In this document: in pieces, positions 21,834 through 35,692 of the stretch
Position numbering within the stretch: position 1 is the stretch's first letter
How the letters are laid out: each line of letters begins with the position of its first letter
Assembly: GCA_019925095.2 (NCBI GenBank)
Contig: CM034398.1
Span: forward strand, 5,657,001 to 5,721,000
From: Dendrolimus kikuchii
Taxonomy: Eukaryota > Arthropoda > Insecta > Lepidoptera > Lasiocampidae
Direction of reading: 5' to 3'
Length of the DNA: 64,000 bases
The notes under the pieces: model-generated
Told to the model about the DNA's origin: nothing
The model's input: the letters and a program-made list of their open reading frames with translations, nothing else
Database searches by the model: none
Made by a program: the position numbers and the translations under genes

Positions 21834-22573
21834 GTGTGCGTCCACACTGAATGCGCGGTGACGGGGGCCTGAGGCGGGCGCGGCGAGCGGAGGCGTGCGG
21901 AGGCCACAGTGAGCCGCTAGCTCTCGTAGCGGTTCGCTGTATGTCAGGTATTGCAAACTATGGACGAGGATTTGGTATTTTTACTAGACAGTCCGATTGT
22001 GAGATGGGAGGTGTTGAACATTAGAGATGGTATACATGAAATAAATAAAAACAAAGAACAATGTGGTGAATTTTTTAATTTGTATGAAGAATTGAGGTTA
22101 TACCCTAAACATTTTTTCGAGTACACTCGAATGTCCGTGTCAACATTCGACTATATCCTAAGCAAAATATCAGCTAAAATCACGAAAGAAGATACTAACT
22201 TTCGCAAAACTATTAGTCCTGCGGAGAAATTGTTCTTGCCATATAGGTGGTTTAGATTGAATTGCACTTATAAACAATTCAGTATTTACCGCCATTTTAC
22301 AACAAACAATATGCAGCCGCGCACACGCCGAGCGACAAGACCGAACTGGTTTGTTATCCCGCCACCCGCGCGTTAGGTCGCTTGCTGACTAGGCTCGTAA
22401 TGCGGCCATAACGCGCAGATAGGAACGTTTGAAACCTCCGCACGCTAACTCGCTCGAGCTCGTCGCGCTAGGCTTCCGCCAGTCACTTCAGTATGGACGC
22501 AAAGGCGCGTTTCATGTTTGATTTTTCGCGCACGTCGTAGCATCCGCGCTAGGCTCGCAGTATGGAGGCACAC
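21834..22573 (+). mobile_element. PIF/Harbinger DNA transposon, internally deleted
   Basis: The ends are inverted repeats (GTGTGCGTCCACACT and, reversed, GTGTGCCTCCATACT). Inside, 21960-22258 reads as the N-terminal part of a Harbinger transposase, with LYPKHFFEYTRMSVSTFDYI followed by LSKISAKITKEDTNFRKTIS and PAEKLF. The frame then runs into unrelated GC-rich sequence and stops at 22376. The catalytic DDE part and the Myb-like partner gene are missing, so this copy cannot move by itself. Confidence 0.85.
21951..22376 (+). pseudogene. Harbinger transposase N-terminal fragment
   Basis: A 141-codon frame. About 100 residues (MDEDLVFLLDSPIVRWEVLN onward) are transposase-like. The last about 40 residues (after YRWFRLNC) come from the sequence joined at the deletion point. 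Confidence 0.8.
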
Positions 22574-22996
22574 TATGTCATCCTTCGCACAATCCATTCA
22601 TTTCTTCTGGTCAGCCTTTACTCTTATATCTATCAGATGATATAAATGTAATATTTTTACCATAGCAAAATACAATTGACTTGCTGTCAATCTGTCTTCT
22701 GCTCTCGTAAGAGAGTAATATGTTCCTTGTTCTGATTCTGTCAATCATTAATAAAATAATGTTGAAATTAATGAAAGACATTCGTTTTATAAAAACACAA
22801 TCAAATTTATTAAATATCAAATATTGTATTGTCTAACACGATTTCTTAACTATCATGTTTCACATCAAATATCTCATAATGGTATAATGATTATGATTAT
22901 AATTATAAAGGGCTATGAAATACAGCAGACAGAACGAGATTTTAAACACCATCTTTGCTAAGTTCAAATTGAGTATTTAATATTTTTGAAAATTAC

Positions 22997-23255
22997 ATGC
23001 AAAAAGCTGACATTGAAAAATCCAAAACAAACTTTTCAATACTACAAGACAATCCATTTAGCATAGATGATGTTCAAAAAGTATATGACATTAGTAAAAT
23101 AAATTATCTAACAGCAAAAGTTCTTAATGAAAATAATTTTAAATTAGTATAGATAGTAAATAACTTTAATATTGTCATGAAGGAACGAGAAGTAGCCAAG
23201 TATTATAAATCTATGTACCCGTTGTATGATAAAGAAGTTGTTTATATTATAGGAT
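22997..23255 (+). pseudogene. Decayed protein-like frame of unknown origin (plus strand)
   Basis: A 51-codon frame from ATG at 22997 to TAG at 23152 continues in the same frame for about 34 more codons (ending ..VVYIIG at TAA). Protein-like pieces follow in shifted frames to about 23450. Composition is K-, N-, D- and I-rich. I do not recognise the protein. The pattern (one frame, one stop, then frameshifts) is that of an old pseudogene. A relic of a large DNA virus or other foreign insertion is possible but unproven. Confidence 0.3.
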
Positions 23256-23859
23256 AAAGATTAATTTCACTGTCGCTGACACACTTGGATGTTTTTGGTT
23301 TGTTACTAATTTGATACCAGAGAATTTCTTTCTATCTTCGGAAATGATGGTCAACATTTTTTCAAAATAATACACCCAAATGCATTTGTGACAGGAAATG
23401 TAGAAGATTTCAATAATATATTCGAAAAAATTATTACTTATATAAAGTAAGGTAAGATGAATGAAATAAGTAAAGCGATAAGGATAGTATTATAAAGAAG
23501 TCGATGAAGTTTTAGAACACACTCACATTATAAATACATACTTGTCACAATACATGGGCTTAAATGCAAAATCTACAAAAAAAGTGTTATACACGATTAT
23601 TATCTCAAAACGGTATGATCAGTAATAAATAGGTCTTACAATCTAAACATTAGTTTATATGTAATTAATTTGTGCGCAAAAGCTCTACTTGGATGATGCA
23701 AGCAATGTTGGTACTTCTGCGAATGATTCAATATCAACATCCAAATCAAGGCATTTATTCAAATTTATTAGGATTATAAATCGGTTCGACAGTATTCATG
23801 TTTTCGAGGCTTTGATTTGCAGAAGCTTTTTTGTGCAACTGTAGAGATGCAGGAGGACG

Positions 23860-24274
23860 CATAGTAAATTAATTGGGCGTTAACCGTTCATCAAGTACGG
23901 GAATAAAGATTTTCACAGATTTAATATTAGGTAGGTATTAATCAGCACAGTCGTCATTGCGGTTCGCAAATACTGTATTGATGAGTAGAAAACTATAGGT
24001 TTTATTCCCGCACTCCCACTGTGTTTCTACACTAAGTGTTGATAAGATTATCACCTCTTTAAAAATCATAGTCTCGAAAACCTGATGAGCTGTGTAATTA
24101 TCATCGTCCACCATTCCGGTTTTAAAATAGTCGACTTCTTATTCTGGTTTATTTTGCTTACTAGCAAAAGTATTACAAACCGTAATATTGTATACACTGA
24201 TATGTGGTATGATGTGTCACGTCAAACTTGGTCACCGGAGTCGAATACTCCAAACCATTGAAGTCTACATTCAT
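23860..24274 (-). pseudogene. Decayed protein-like frame of unknown origin (minus strand)
   Basis: From an ATG at 24274 the minus strand reads 33 codons and then breaks. A second segment (with AHQVFETMIFKEVIILSTLS and CGNKTYSFLLINTVFANRND) runs about 60 codons to a stop near 23940, and a third (SVKIFIPVLDERLTP) follows. It points towards the plus-strand relic at 23.0-23.45 kb, so the two are convergent. Family not recognised. Confidence 0.3.
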
Positions 24275-24689
24275 TTTTCAAGTTTATAAATTAATTCATC
24301 GACTATTCGTACCTATTGTTATAAAATATGAAATTATATTTAGATAATAAGTTTAACTCATGCAAAAATATCAATAATAGGTACCAGTATCATTTGTTTT
24401 GTGCTAATGACATGTAAATGTAAATAAAATAATGACATTCTGAGATGTATATAATATTTATTGTAGTTAAGACTAATTGTACACTGCGATTATAGTTGGT
24501 AACATTAAAAGAATATATAAAATATTATATTCACGTATTGGGTAATTATGTATATGATTATACGAATATAATTTATTGAATAAACCATTTCCTGTTTATA
24601 TTATTAATTAATATAATAATTAAAAATTGTTAAGAAACATGTTTTCTCAAATCAAATTTGGTAAGGTTAGAAACAATTATACTTACGTA

Positions 24690-25320
24690 AAAGTCGTCCT
24701 ATTCTACAGCCAGCTATAACCAGGTCATAATATAGAAGCTTATAAAAATGGACGGCTCTGTGTTGTGCCACATTGCCTGGGATCATTATTCATTATAATG
24801 AGGGTACTACCATGATACTTCTAAAACCACTACTTACAGATACGTCCAGTCTACTATCCACTGGGTCGCTTGTTAAATAATAAATCGATACGGCTTTATT
24901 ACCCAAAAGATTCTGATCTGTTTGGAACTTGGTCATTTGTTCACTATATCATCTTTCAAAGGACAAAAAAGGACCGTAGAAATCACACTCACTTAGAAAA
25001 GGCTGGTATGTAGTTGAAGCGATGCATCAGTTTTTATTTCAGGGACAATTCCCGCTGATAGGCATTTGGAATAATATTCTAAAGTATTTGCAGTTTTTAA
25101 TGATAATTGTAAACCATTTTACTCTATTTTGAATATGTTGATCTAAAACAAACGTTCTTTTTCATTTGTTATTAAGAAACCGCATCGATTTATGATAACA
25201 AGTCCCCTAACCGTTGCAGCTTACACGAATATTGTCAATCCAAAAGCCGGACAACGCTGCCGCAAATCGTTTACCGCGGTATGTTATAAAACCGTCTAAG
25301 CCCATTCCTTCAGTTAGCTA
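24690..25320 (-). pseudogene. Decayed protein-like segments of unknown origin (minus strand)
   Basis: Two protein-like segments: one near 25220-25312 (ALSGFWIDNIRVSCNG) and one near 24795-24915 (NLLGNKAVSIYYLTSDPVDS then RLDVSVSSGFRSI). Stops and frameshifts lie between. Not recognised; possibly part of the same foreign insertion as the relics at 23-24.3 kb. Confidence 0.25.
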
Positions 25321-25519
25321 CTCAAATAAAAACAAGATATTAAGGATATTACAGGTGAAGCCAATTATAGTAACTATTATTTATTCCATTCCATTCATTC
25401 AGGGTTATAGTAAAGTCATGTGTGGTCAGCGTAAGGTGATGATGAATAAATTTCACATTAATATTAAAAATACAAAAAGAATCTATTATATTAACATAGA
25501 TAAAAAATTTCTTTAAACA

Positions 25520-26960
25520 AATTAATTGGTTAAGTCTAGTTTCGTTACTTATATTTTACTACTAAGCATTATGTTGGAACATCATGTATACAAATATAGA
25601 TATAATTTAAATATAATAACATATTTAATTAGAAACATATCTATAGTAGGTATATGGTTTTTTTTTTGAGTAGCTAATGTAAGATTAGGGTAAGTATAAC
25701 TTTTAATACGTAGTAAAAACATGGAAGCACTCCTGCGGACAGACTCATTGCTGGCTAAAAATTTGTTTAGTTTAATTATTATTCCCTTATTGGTTTAGTG
25801 ACTTTAAAGTTGAGTCCGAGACTTATAACGCTAACTAACGATTATAAATTTACTTAGCAGTGTTTTATTGTAAAACTTAACTTAATACTTATTAAAACCG
25901 CGATATTTTGGACATTCACAGAAAATGTTCAAATATAGATATGGGCAGTATTTATTTAATTTAAACATACATATACAAGCAGTCACATTCTGAACTCAAC
26001 TTACAAAGTCACGTATCAAAATGTCATTAGAGTAATTAATGAGTTTGTTTGTTCTAATTAGAACATATTTTATGCAAATTATTATATAAACAATTATACA
26101 ACGTGAGCAAACTTATTTCTTAGAAAATATATTATAAATAATATAATTCTTTGGTCTAAATATTAAAACTCAACAAATACTGTACAGGTTAAAAAAATTG
26201 GCAATCATATATTTAAGTAAATCGTTATTGATCATTTACGGAACTAGTGCAATGGTTAAAATCTATAATTAAATAGGTAAATGTATTTGCAATTAAATAA
26301 TTATCTACTGATTTTTAAGAATATTCTCAAAGATTTTTCAATAAACGAAAGAAGCATTTTGTGCGCTTTAATAAATAAGTTTTATAAAAGTATGGTTTAT
26401 GCATCTTTCTGAAAGTTAGCTTTTGGTTATGGAATAAATTTTGCAACACGAACTCTTTTCAAATCCCTATTATAGTAATGTGCAGAAACTAGAAGACCAG
26501 TGTGAAAAATTCGCCTGGTACTAGTTCAGTTAGATACATAACACTTTAAATATAAATGTATTGGACTAAAATGAATTAAAAGTCGATTTCCTATTTGCAA
26601 TTCTTCTTTTTCAAATATAGTTTTGCATGGTATTTCTATCTAGCCCCGCTATACTCAACCTGCGGACCGCATGTGGCCCGTCGAGCTTTTGTGAGTGGGC
26701 CGGCGCTTTTGTGAGTAGCCCGCCTGAAATACTACACAGTTGTTCAAGATAATGGATTTTCATTGGTAATACCTCTGGTGTTGCAAATGTCCATTGACGT
26801 TGTAACCGCTTTGCATCACGGAGCATCAGCCCGTCTGCTCTGAATTTAAGTGTAAAAACCACCTAAATAAAATATAGTCGCAGCCTATGGACTGTATGAA
26901 AAAAGGTAAGTGAATGAGTATGGCTGATCTAGCCAATAATCAAGTATAATTAGAATAATC
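25520..26960. other. Intergenic, AT-rich
   Basis: No gene seen. About 26640-26840 is a GC-richer repeat fragment related to the family at 32617-32850 (GTAATACCTCTGGTGTTGCA AATGTCCATTGACG). Confidence 0.4.
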
Positions 26961-26980
26961 TTTAAGCATTACAATAGACA

Positions 26981-27425
26981 GTGGACGAAAGCCGGACCCA
27001 TATAATACCCCAATCTAAGCCAAATGTAGGTCATTTACCAACACCAAACAGTGGAGTTTATATGGTAACACTAAAAGTACGAATTTTACTAAACAGTAAT
27101 TTTTTTTATACAAATAATACTTTGATAAAAAAAACTTGTTCTACGACTACTGAAGATATTTTAACAAAAATTACATATCTGCTCACTTTATCAAAATAGA
27201 ACTGGTTAGCAAAATTATTATTCAAGTTCCCAAACCCATTCGCAATTGTTCCAAGTTAGTTCCGCAAACGATCATTACAAGGGATCCACATATCGTCAAG
27301 AAACTTAACCATAGACAATGAAACATGGAACAGTATTGTCCATAGAACAGAATTATGTCCAAGAAAGATCAGCTTACACCTTTGTGACTGTCTTCATTTT
27401 TTTACTCCTCAGGCATCTAGAAGAA
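26981..27425 (+). pseudogene. Protein-like segments of unknown origin (plus strand)
   Basis: A 72-codon frame starting at 26981 (with HIIPQSKPNVGHLPTPNSGV) ends at 27199. A second open segment, 27250-27425, includes NLTIDNETWNSIVHRTELCP and CDCLHFFTPQ. Not recognised. Could be another piece of the 23-25 kb relics. Confidence 0.25.
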
Positions 27426-27599
27426 CGCGAAAATAGATATATAAATTTTACTTTCTACAGTTTTCGGAATTGAGAGTCATAACACATGTTACTTAATAAA
27501 TTTTGAAAGTATTTAACATATAGAAAAGAACGGACACATACTATACTATCGTCTTATTTTTATGATATATTTCCGTCTATAATAATTATAAAATTGTAA

Positions 27600-27730
27600 C
27601 AGTGCCGTGTCTGTACATTGAGGCTAATTAAAAAAAAAAACAATAAGAATAGACTATATGAACGTTGGAGAACATGATACAACTTTTTAGATTTCATCTT
27701 ATAAAACTTATTTTAAACACTGATTTAGCA
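27600..27730 (+). repeat. Fragment of the repeat family at 55161-55694
   Basis: Shares GCCGTGTCTGTACATTGAGG and the following ACAACTTTTTAGATTTCATC with the left part of that element. Confidence 0.5.
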
Positions 27731-27816
27731 ATAAACAATACGCTATTTGACTTATTATATTAATGACGTCATAAACGAGTACGCTCGGACAAAATCTTGG
27801 AGGCTACGACGTTCTA

Positions 27817-28011
27817 TAACCCCTCGTTTACATGATGCCCATGCTGCTTTCACGGCAACAAGCAGGAAAGTGCCAACGGAAGTGAGCCGCGCCAGTGCAG
27901 GTTATGTTGAACAAATATACGTCCATATACTCGGGCTGTTCAAGTGTTCGTATCCCTCGCCACTTTCCTGCTTACTGCCGTGAAGTTAGGCATAATCTAA
28001 GCAAGGGGTTA
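27817..28011. mobile_element. Palindromic MITE, 195 bp
   Basis: The left end TAACCCCTCGTTTACATGAT and the following ACGGCAACAAGCAGGAAAGT are mirrored at the right (CACTTTCCTGCTTACTGCCG ... AAGGGGTTA). Ends in TA, as expected for a TA target. A single end of the same family is at 7543. Confidence 0.75.
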
Positions 28012-28150
28012 GATGAGAAAAAGGAACTCAATTGTTTTGACTGTCATGTACCCTATTGAAGCTATCCTTATTTGTTTGAAAGCGCGAGTTTAATATGAAT
28101 AATCATTCAGATTAAATCTTATATTTCAATTCAAATCGTTACATACATAC

Positions 28151-28241
28151 CTGATAAATCCCCGGTAGAGCATGAAAGCTCCGCAAAAACTGAGTACTAT
28201 TGTAGCCGTCCAAACTATCGCCAACAGCGAATTGCTGCCCT
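28151..28241 (-). CDS. THSD7A: THSD7-like exon 26 (transmembrane)
   Basis: 29 codons; SNSLLAIVWTATIVLSFCGA then FMLYRGF, a single membrane helix followed by a positive residue. It ends in a donor GTATGT, so a tail exon must follow further left. Confidence 0.84.
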
Positions 28242-31200
28242 CTGCGAAAAATATAAAGCAGACAAATGAATTTGACAGAAGAATGTACGCAGTGTACGTA
28301 CACTGCGTATATTCCTAAGAAAAATAAATACGAAAGAGTTGTGGGTTACAGTCGTACAAAGTGCGTTCCTGAGTCTGTTACCGACAACGCTCCGAATTCA
28401 ATCTAATTTGAAACCTATTCTTGCGAGTCAATGGGTCAGCGTTTAGGGTACTAACTATAAGCCGGTAATTTCGCATGTGACACTATCACGATCTGCTAAT
28501 GAAAAGGAGTACCTATATATGCGGGGACGAGGTTTAAGATGAGCGTCTATTGTTATATTTTTTATTATCAGAATCTGACAAATAAATATCCGGTTCACCT
28601 GGTGGAAAGTGGTAACCATCGCCTATAAACATTTGCCATATCAGGGGCGTTGCCAACGTGGTAGCTCAAGAAAATGAGGGTGAAAATTCCACCGATGCCG
28701 TGCTCTGCGGCTGTGGTTAAAAATGTGGCGTAGCACCAGATTAAACATCCTCGAAACACTCCACAATATCCGGACGGTAGAATAATCAGAGAGATACATT
28801 CTCTATATAGACTAAGAAATTAAGCGTCCCTGCCGCCCTTGCACTGGAGGTGGGTAGCTATTTTAAAAGTAAGCTAATTAGCGGTTGTTCACAAGATAGC
28901 CACACGGTTAAGTTGTCAGTCACTTCGCTAACTGACTGATGTATATCGAATGGAACCGAAAAAGGACAAGATGACGGTTTAGCCGTCGGCCGTCGACATG
29001 GTTGGTGAGTCATTCACCTATTAGTCAAAAAGCTATCTACCGGTTTTTCTTTTTTTATGATAGTTATGTTCGCGTTTGACCACGATCACATCTAATATTG
29101 GGCGATGATGGAGCACGCTTACCTAGAAAAAACCTATTCGCACTCGATTTGAGCCGTTGAGACTTGAGTTCATTAGCCGGTTAATGAACAACCATTAACC
29201 GGATGGCTAAGTATTTGGAATTTTGGATGGTTACCCACCGCTGCCTCGCACTTCCTTAACAGCTATTATAAATATTTTAAAGGAATATAATTTTACCAAG
29301 ATATCCATCGTGGTATATATCCCGGTGTACCCAGGGGCGCCTCGGTTTCTCCTCTTTTGGCTCTATCGCTAGCAGGTCCGGGATTTCGTCCAAATCACTT
29401 GTACAGTTCGCCCACACGATAGTTACGTATCTAAACAATTAAAACATATTTTTAAATACTCATTAATGTAACCCAACTAACAAAGGTTTAAAACATAACA
29501 TTTATATGCTGACAGTTCTTCAAGACTCTATACATTAAATACTGTGTACAACTGTTATCTCCTTTAAGAGGTAGCAACTTCTCAAAAGGCTGGCAAGCTA
29601 ATACTCTTAGGTCTTCATGCAAATTCACTGTCTGAAGAAGGCAACAACCTTTAACTCAGCCTTTTTAAAGCTTCTCTATCGACGTAGTAGAGAAAGTAAG
29701 TACGTATTAGTAGTAGTACGGTTTTAAAAAACGCATTATGTTTTCTTTACGGTCACATCTACATATTGTCGGCGTCACTGCAGAAATTTGTAACTCTATT
29801 TTTTTAACATTATTTTTTCGTCAAGATTGTTACATAATGATTACACATATCACAATTTTGACGAAAAAGATAATATCAAAAAAAAATTGTTACTTGGTCC
29901 TGCACTGATATAGACGATAAGTATACCAAAATTGAAACATATATAGTTTAGTATCATTGCTATAGGAGGGGAGGGTGCATTTTGGAATAATAAATAAAAT
30001 CGGCCAAGCGCGTGCCAGACCACGAACTATAGATGATTCCGTAGAGAAGACAAACGTTCACTATTTTTCTTATTTATTTTTTAAACTCCGTTTAACTTAT
30101 TTTTTCTAATTCTAGTAATATTATAAGGTTCAAAGTGGCCACGTTGAAAAAAAAATCATTCCGATGCGAAATTTTCATAAAACTATAAAATCTTTAGCAA
30201 AACAATGTTGTAGTCGTGTATGACTTTAGTAACATTACTTATCCCGAGATTTTAAGGGAATTTCCGGGATTCATGTATTTTTATATTAAAATTCTATTTC
30301 CCTGCTGAAAGAAACCTTTGATTTATATTTAGCATAATAAGTATAATATTTGTTGTGGATACAGTCTTAAGTTAGTCTAAATATAAAGTAAAATACAAAC
30401 GATATGTCGCAAATGGGTTTTCAATTAATCACGTGATGTTTTAGCAAGTTTTGAATAAAGCGGAAGCTAAATACCTATACATAGAGACGGAATTTCATTA
30501 TAATGTAAGCAACCTTTTTAGTTATAATAACTGCATATAGGAGTAATCGCTGGTCAGTGTCACTGCCCGTGGCGTTCAGACATACAAAAATAACGATATC
30601 TATGTTTACCTAGCCGGCGTCTTACAAGCCCTTCTGGCTGGTACCAGCAGTTGTCGGCTCCTGGACCTCACTCCTCCCCTGCAGGGCCCCCATGATCCCC
30701 ACGGGCCTGGTTGTCCTGCTTCCGACTGCTTACATCCGCATTCTACTTCGCATTCTTCATCCTCCTAAAAACATACGACGAATAGTTAAGCAAAGAGAAA
30801 ATAATCATGCATTTTGTCATCTTATCTTCGTCAAATGATTTGTTGTCTAAACAAAACTGTTGCGTCACGTTTCATCCACGAATTTATTGATGTATAATTT
30901 AGCACAATTAAAGACTATGGATAAGACATGAACGTCTATGTAAATACCGATACACGATATCGCTGTTAGAGCTGCCGATAAGATTGGGCATTTATCTAAA
31001 TCATCAAAAATGTCCAATCTCATAAACATGTAAATATATTATTTAATAGTGATTAGCATACTGGTGTGCACATCACGTAAACGATAAGGCTTCTGTGTAT
31101 ATAGTCTAAGTTAAATTAGGAATAATGAAGAAATTAATATACTGCAAGAGTACAACAACTTGTCGTCTTATTTTGTGCTCTCCTCACGGCGATTGAGTCA

Positions 31201-34200
31201 TGGGCTCTCGACAGTGGTGTGTCACTCTATCGAACAGGGTAATTATCATCGACGCACCATACACCACACACAACTTAAACAACCCCTCCAAAAAGCATGG
31301 TAAAGTATTAAAAATGATAATGATCCAATTGAAAAGTATAACACTGAGAAATTCCTTAGTCCAAAATAACTATAAACAGGATCTGCAGAATAAGTTTTGG
31401 TATTTTTCACAATCTGATGAATTTATCTATCTATATATATAAAAATGAATCCCTATTTCCCTTGGTTACGCCATCATGTGTGTACCGCTGGACAGATTTC
31501 GCTAATTCTTTTTTGTTGTGTTTGTTATTGTCAGGCGAAGGTTCCTATGAAGGAAAAAAAAAATGCGCGGAAGATTAGAAAATTTAAGAATACTTAATAA
31601 CCTAATTCTAATCTAAACTTAGCGCTTTGGACACTATAATCTTTTTTAATGTAACCTTATGACGTTTGACATAGAATTGACAGAATGCGTGCTGCAAATA
31701 TCGTCAAAAATGATGTAAAAAAACTGAATATCGTTTAAAACAGATGTTTCGGTCGGAATTATTTTATTGATGAAATATACATGTAAAATAATTAATTTTG
31801 CTGTAATCGGATTCCAATATTTAGGTGAAATTATTTTTGTGTATGTTCAAGTGGGTCCCGGGATGGTTAAGATTGTATTTCTACCGGTAGGTGGCACCGC
31901 TAGTCTTCCTAAACGGTGGGACCTATTTTGTTCTCTTTGTTTTTATTAAAGTGGATTCGAGAATTGTTTAAATTAACTATTGGTCCCGGTAAATGTCACA
32001 ATCGGGTTCTAGATTTTTATTTCTAAGAGCAGGACAACGTCTGCCGGGTACAGATAGTACTTAATATTATAAAGAGGTAAAGTTTGTGAGTTTGTGACGT
32101 TGTAGGGTATAATTTCTAGATCTACTAAACCGATTTTAAAAATTCTTTCACTGTTCGACAGCTACGTTAACAGGGAGTGTAATAGACTATATATCATGAC
32201 GCTATATACCACGGGAGCGGGACAGAGTGCGGGTGAAACTGCGCCGGGCCGCTAGTTAGATATATCAGAAGAAAACATGACTTCCACACGGTTGTAATTT
32301 TTAGATATATTTAATTCTCTTATTATATAAATGTACGGGGTATTTAATTCTTACTCGAATTTTTACATGTTCGAGATAAAAATTTATACCTACTCCAAAA
32401 GTTTTTGATCCCAAACAGAACTTTTTGGGGAAAAATTTCAAACTGGAGACCTGCTATAGATACTACCAAAACTTATTGTTGTTTCGCATTTTAGTGTTTT
32501 ATTGCCCAAAACCGTATGTTTTAAAGCAATTAATCAAAAACTTGAAATCCTAATAAGGTTGTTTTTAATTATCTACGAATTTCGAAGAGTTAAAGTTTGA
32601 AGGCTTATTAATTTTTTTTATTGCAGGAGATCAGCAGACAGGGAGATGGCCCACTGGATGGAAAGTGGTTACCATCGCTTATGGACATTTGCAACACCAA
32701 AGATGCTATAAATGCGCTGCTGCTCTCTTAAGGGAAACTGGAACCTGGTCACAAATACCGGAACACAACTCAAGGTTGTTATGGCGACATACTTTAGACT
32801 AGGGGTGGTAGCCATCCAGTCGGGCAAATGCCCTACCACCTTGAGAAGCCTTATTTAAAATAAACTGTCAAAAAGTTTTATTTATAAATATATATTAGGA
32901 GATTTTCAAAGTTATGTTTGTTAGTGATTTGTCATGTTATAAGCAAAAGGCGTGAAATGCTTAGAAATTTTAAGGCTAATTGGAAGATTGAATTATTACA
33001 TTCAAAATATTGACAGGTAAATTATATAAAAGATATAATGAAGCAATTGTAGGTTGTCTGAAAGAAATAATAAGGTCCGGCTGTACACTTGAAAGTTTTG
33101 CTCGCGCAAGCTTCTAAAGCTAGGCGCGCACTACAATTGTCAATATCGGAATCACACTTTCAAGTGTGCGTCCGGTATTCATAAATCGTAGTGCCTAATA
33201 AGCCTTGGAGGCGTACTCGAGCAAAACTTACCTGTGTAAGACTAAGCTAAAGATTACTATAGAAAGATCACCTGATAGTCCAAAGGTGGTGCAACAATTC
33301 TGCCCGGCAGTACGGGAGCGCATCGCCACGGGTCCAGATAGGCATCTGATGTAGGTTCGTCACCCACACTGGTCAATTCGCACCTCGCATGAGAGATCTT
33401 CACTCCCCAACCGCATGCACCTTCACCCTCGTCGCCCCAGGACGTCTAGAGCGATGGAATTAAATTAGTTTAGGCTACCACAAAGTAAATAATAACCATA
33501 AACATCTCAACATAATTGACACTACATCTTTGTCTTTCGTGATCATGGCTACTGAAAAGTGGCTGAAACGTCAGAATCAAAATCAAACAAAATACTGCGC
33601 TTAAAACCGTTACAGCGTAGTTTTATTATGTGTACTAATCGCGAAAACTTAAGAAAATATTATTAATTTTTTTTTTGTTGTACACAAAAACAATGGTTTG
33701 TTAAATACATATTGGATTTGCCTCTGTAAGCCTAATAAATGTGAATGTACGTTTCTTTGTGAAGTTTTCAAGCCTTACTTATGTATACCTATACAGATCA
33801 TCACGAAATTTAGCGTAGATGCTGTCTGGGGTATATATATAGCATAGGATAAGTGTACTTTTCATGCAGAACAATGTACTGTTACCAACAGATGGACAAA
33901 TCTAGCACAAAATGGCACTCCGACCGCGTTTTATTGGCCCCACCATTGCAATTCACAAACTGTAATGTATGTCACGTATATAAATTGCGGGTAGTTTGTA
34001 TTTAATCCAATGACGAATAAATCAGTCTTGTTACCGCTGCCATTGTTTTATTTGTAGTACATTACAACTGGCGACGAGAAATAAAATTTAAATAGGTATA
34101 TCATAGTAAATTGCCTTTTGGAAAGTAACACGAACTTCATGCAACGGTTGAGCGTATTGGGACATATTGTACGTATTGCTCGGGTAACAGTTTATTGTGT

Positions 34201-35661
34201 TAAACGTTAAAAATTGCGAGTTGTGTGCGGCCATGTTGATGAACTGCGTCGAAGCGGCCACATACCAGACTATATTATATTAAAATACGTAGATTGAAAG
34301 TGCACATTTAGGTAAAGCTAATTTTGGATAATGATTACTGTACATTGCAATTACTCACCACACATGTAAAAGTATATTAATTATAATGTAGGTATATATC
34401 GTAGGTTACAGTTTGGTTATAAGTGTTTGTCCGAGTTATTGAAAAGATCAAACGAAACTGTATGCAATAATATACTGTTGTTAGTTTCAATGATGATGTT
34501 TGTATTACTGGAAAATCAAGAGGATTCTACGTAGAAGGCTTATAGGCTGTGTTGTCTAAATAAAAGACGCTGGCTTGCAAATACATCGCCATGGAAACGA
34601 CGTGACAGCGACAATGACAAAGTACATTAACATAATAGGTGACAATTTTAAAGTGTTGCTCTTATGGTTAGTTGCACTTTCGCTTCGCTAGATGCCCTTA
34701 CGGGTATTTATCATTGGGTATTTTGAAATAAAATTAAGTTCGACTTTTCCAAGAATTATAACAAGTCCACTTAATAGCCTTTTTTAATGCTAGCGAAGCC
34801 GCGGGTTAAAGTTAATTATCTATAGCACCATAAAGCCTTAATAGATAGATATGTAGTGGTCTTTGGTCATCAGTATTTAGTATTCTTTTTTCATTGTAGT
34901 AGTAGAATAATTTTATTAGAGTTTTCTTAAGGTTAGTTATGTTTTTACTGCCTTGTTTGACTATCTTTCCTTGTAACTTTTACAGTATTGATTAAACGCT
35001 CTGAATCTCTATCGAAACCTCGCAGTACGTTTGGTAGACATCTCACGCGATCGACACGCTGGCGTTTATTTTGCTCAAAGGTTATAAGCATTGCTATACA
35101 ACGTGGTAACGCTGCCGGCCTTTTGGGAACGTTCCCGATAAGTGACAGTGGTTTGGGACTAATATTTAGTTTTAGTTTTTAATGTAGTTTAATTTGTAAT
35201 TTATTTTTAAGTTTATTGTATTTTACAGTGAAAAGACATTTGCATTAAGAACCGAGTTAAGTTACAAAACTGCCGAGTTAAGTTCTAATCGTCGTTTGGA
35301 CAGCAATTTATCAGTTAGGTAATATGTTGTCGGTTAAGTAGACATCCGTCCGAACATGCTAAGGGATTATATGATGTCACAATCAATTTCTAACATTTCT
35401 AATAGAGGTGAGGTGATCTTTATTAACACCAATTTGTTTGTACCTGTACATGGCATCCAAGCGAAGGTCTAGCCACCAGCCTAAGACAGGGTTCCCTTGG
35501 GCAAGGTGCTCGTTGTTCCGTTGGTGGACAAGCACGTCCTGGCCAAACAGCTGCTGTTAGGTGTTGCCTGTCAACCAATATTAAAGTTGAGAGAGAACAT
35601 AATTAAGAAAATACTATTGAAATTAGAATATATTTTAAATTTATAATTGACATAAAATCGC

Positions 35662-35692
<31 letters not shown>

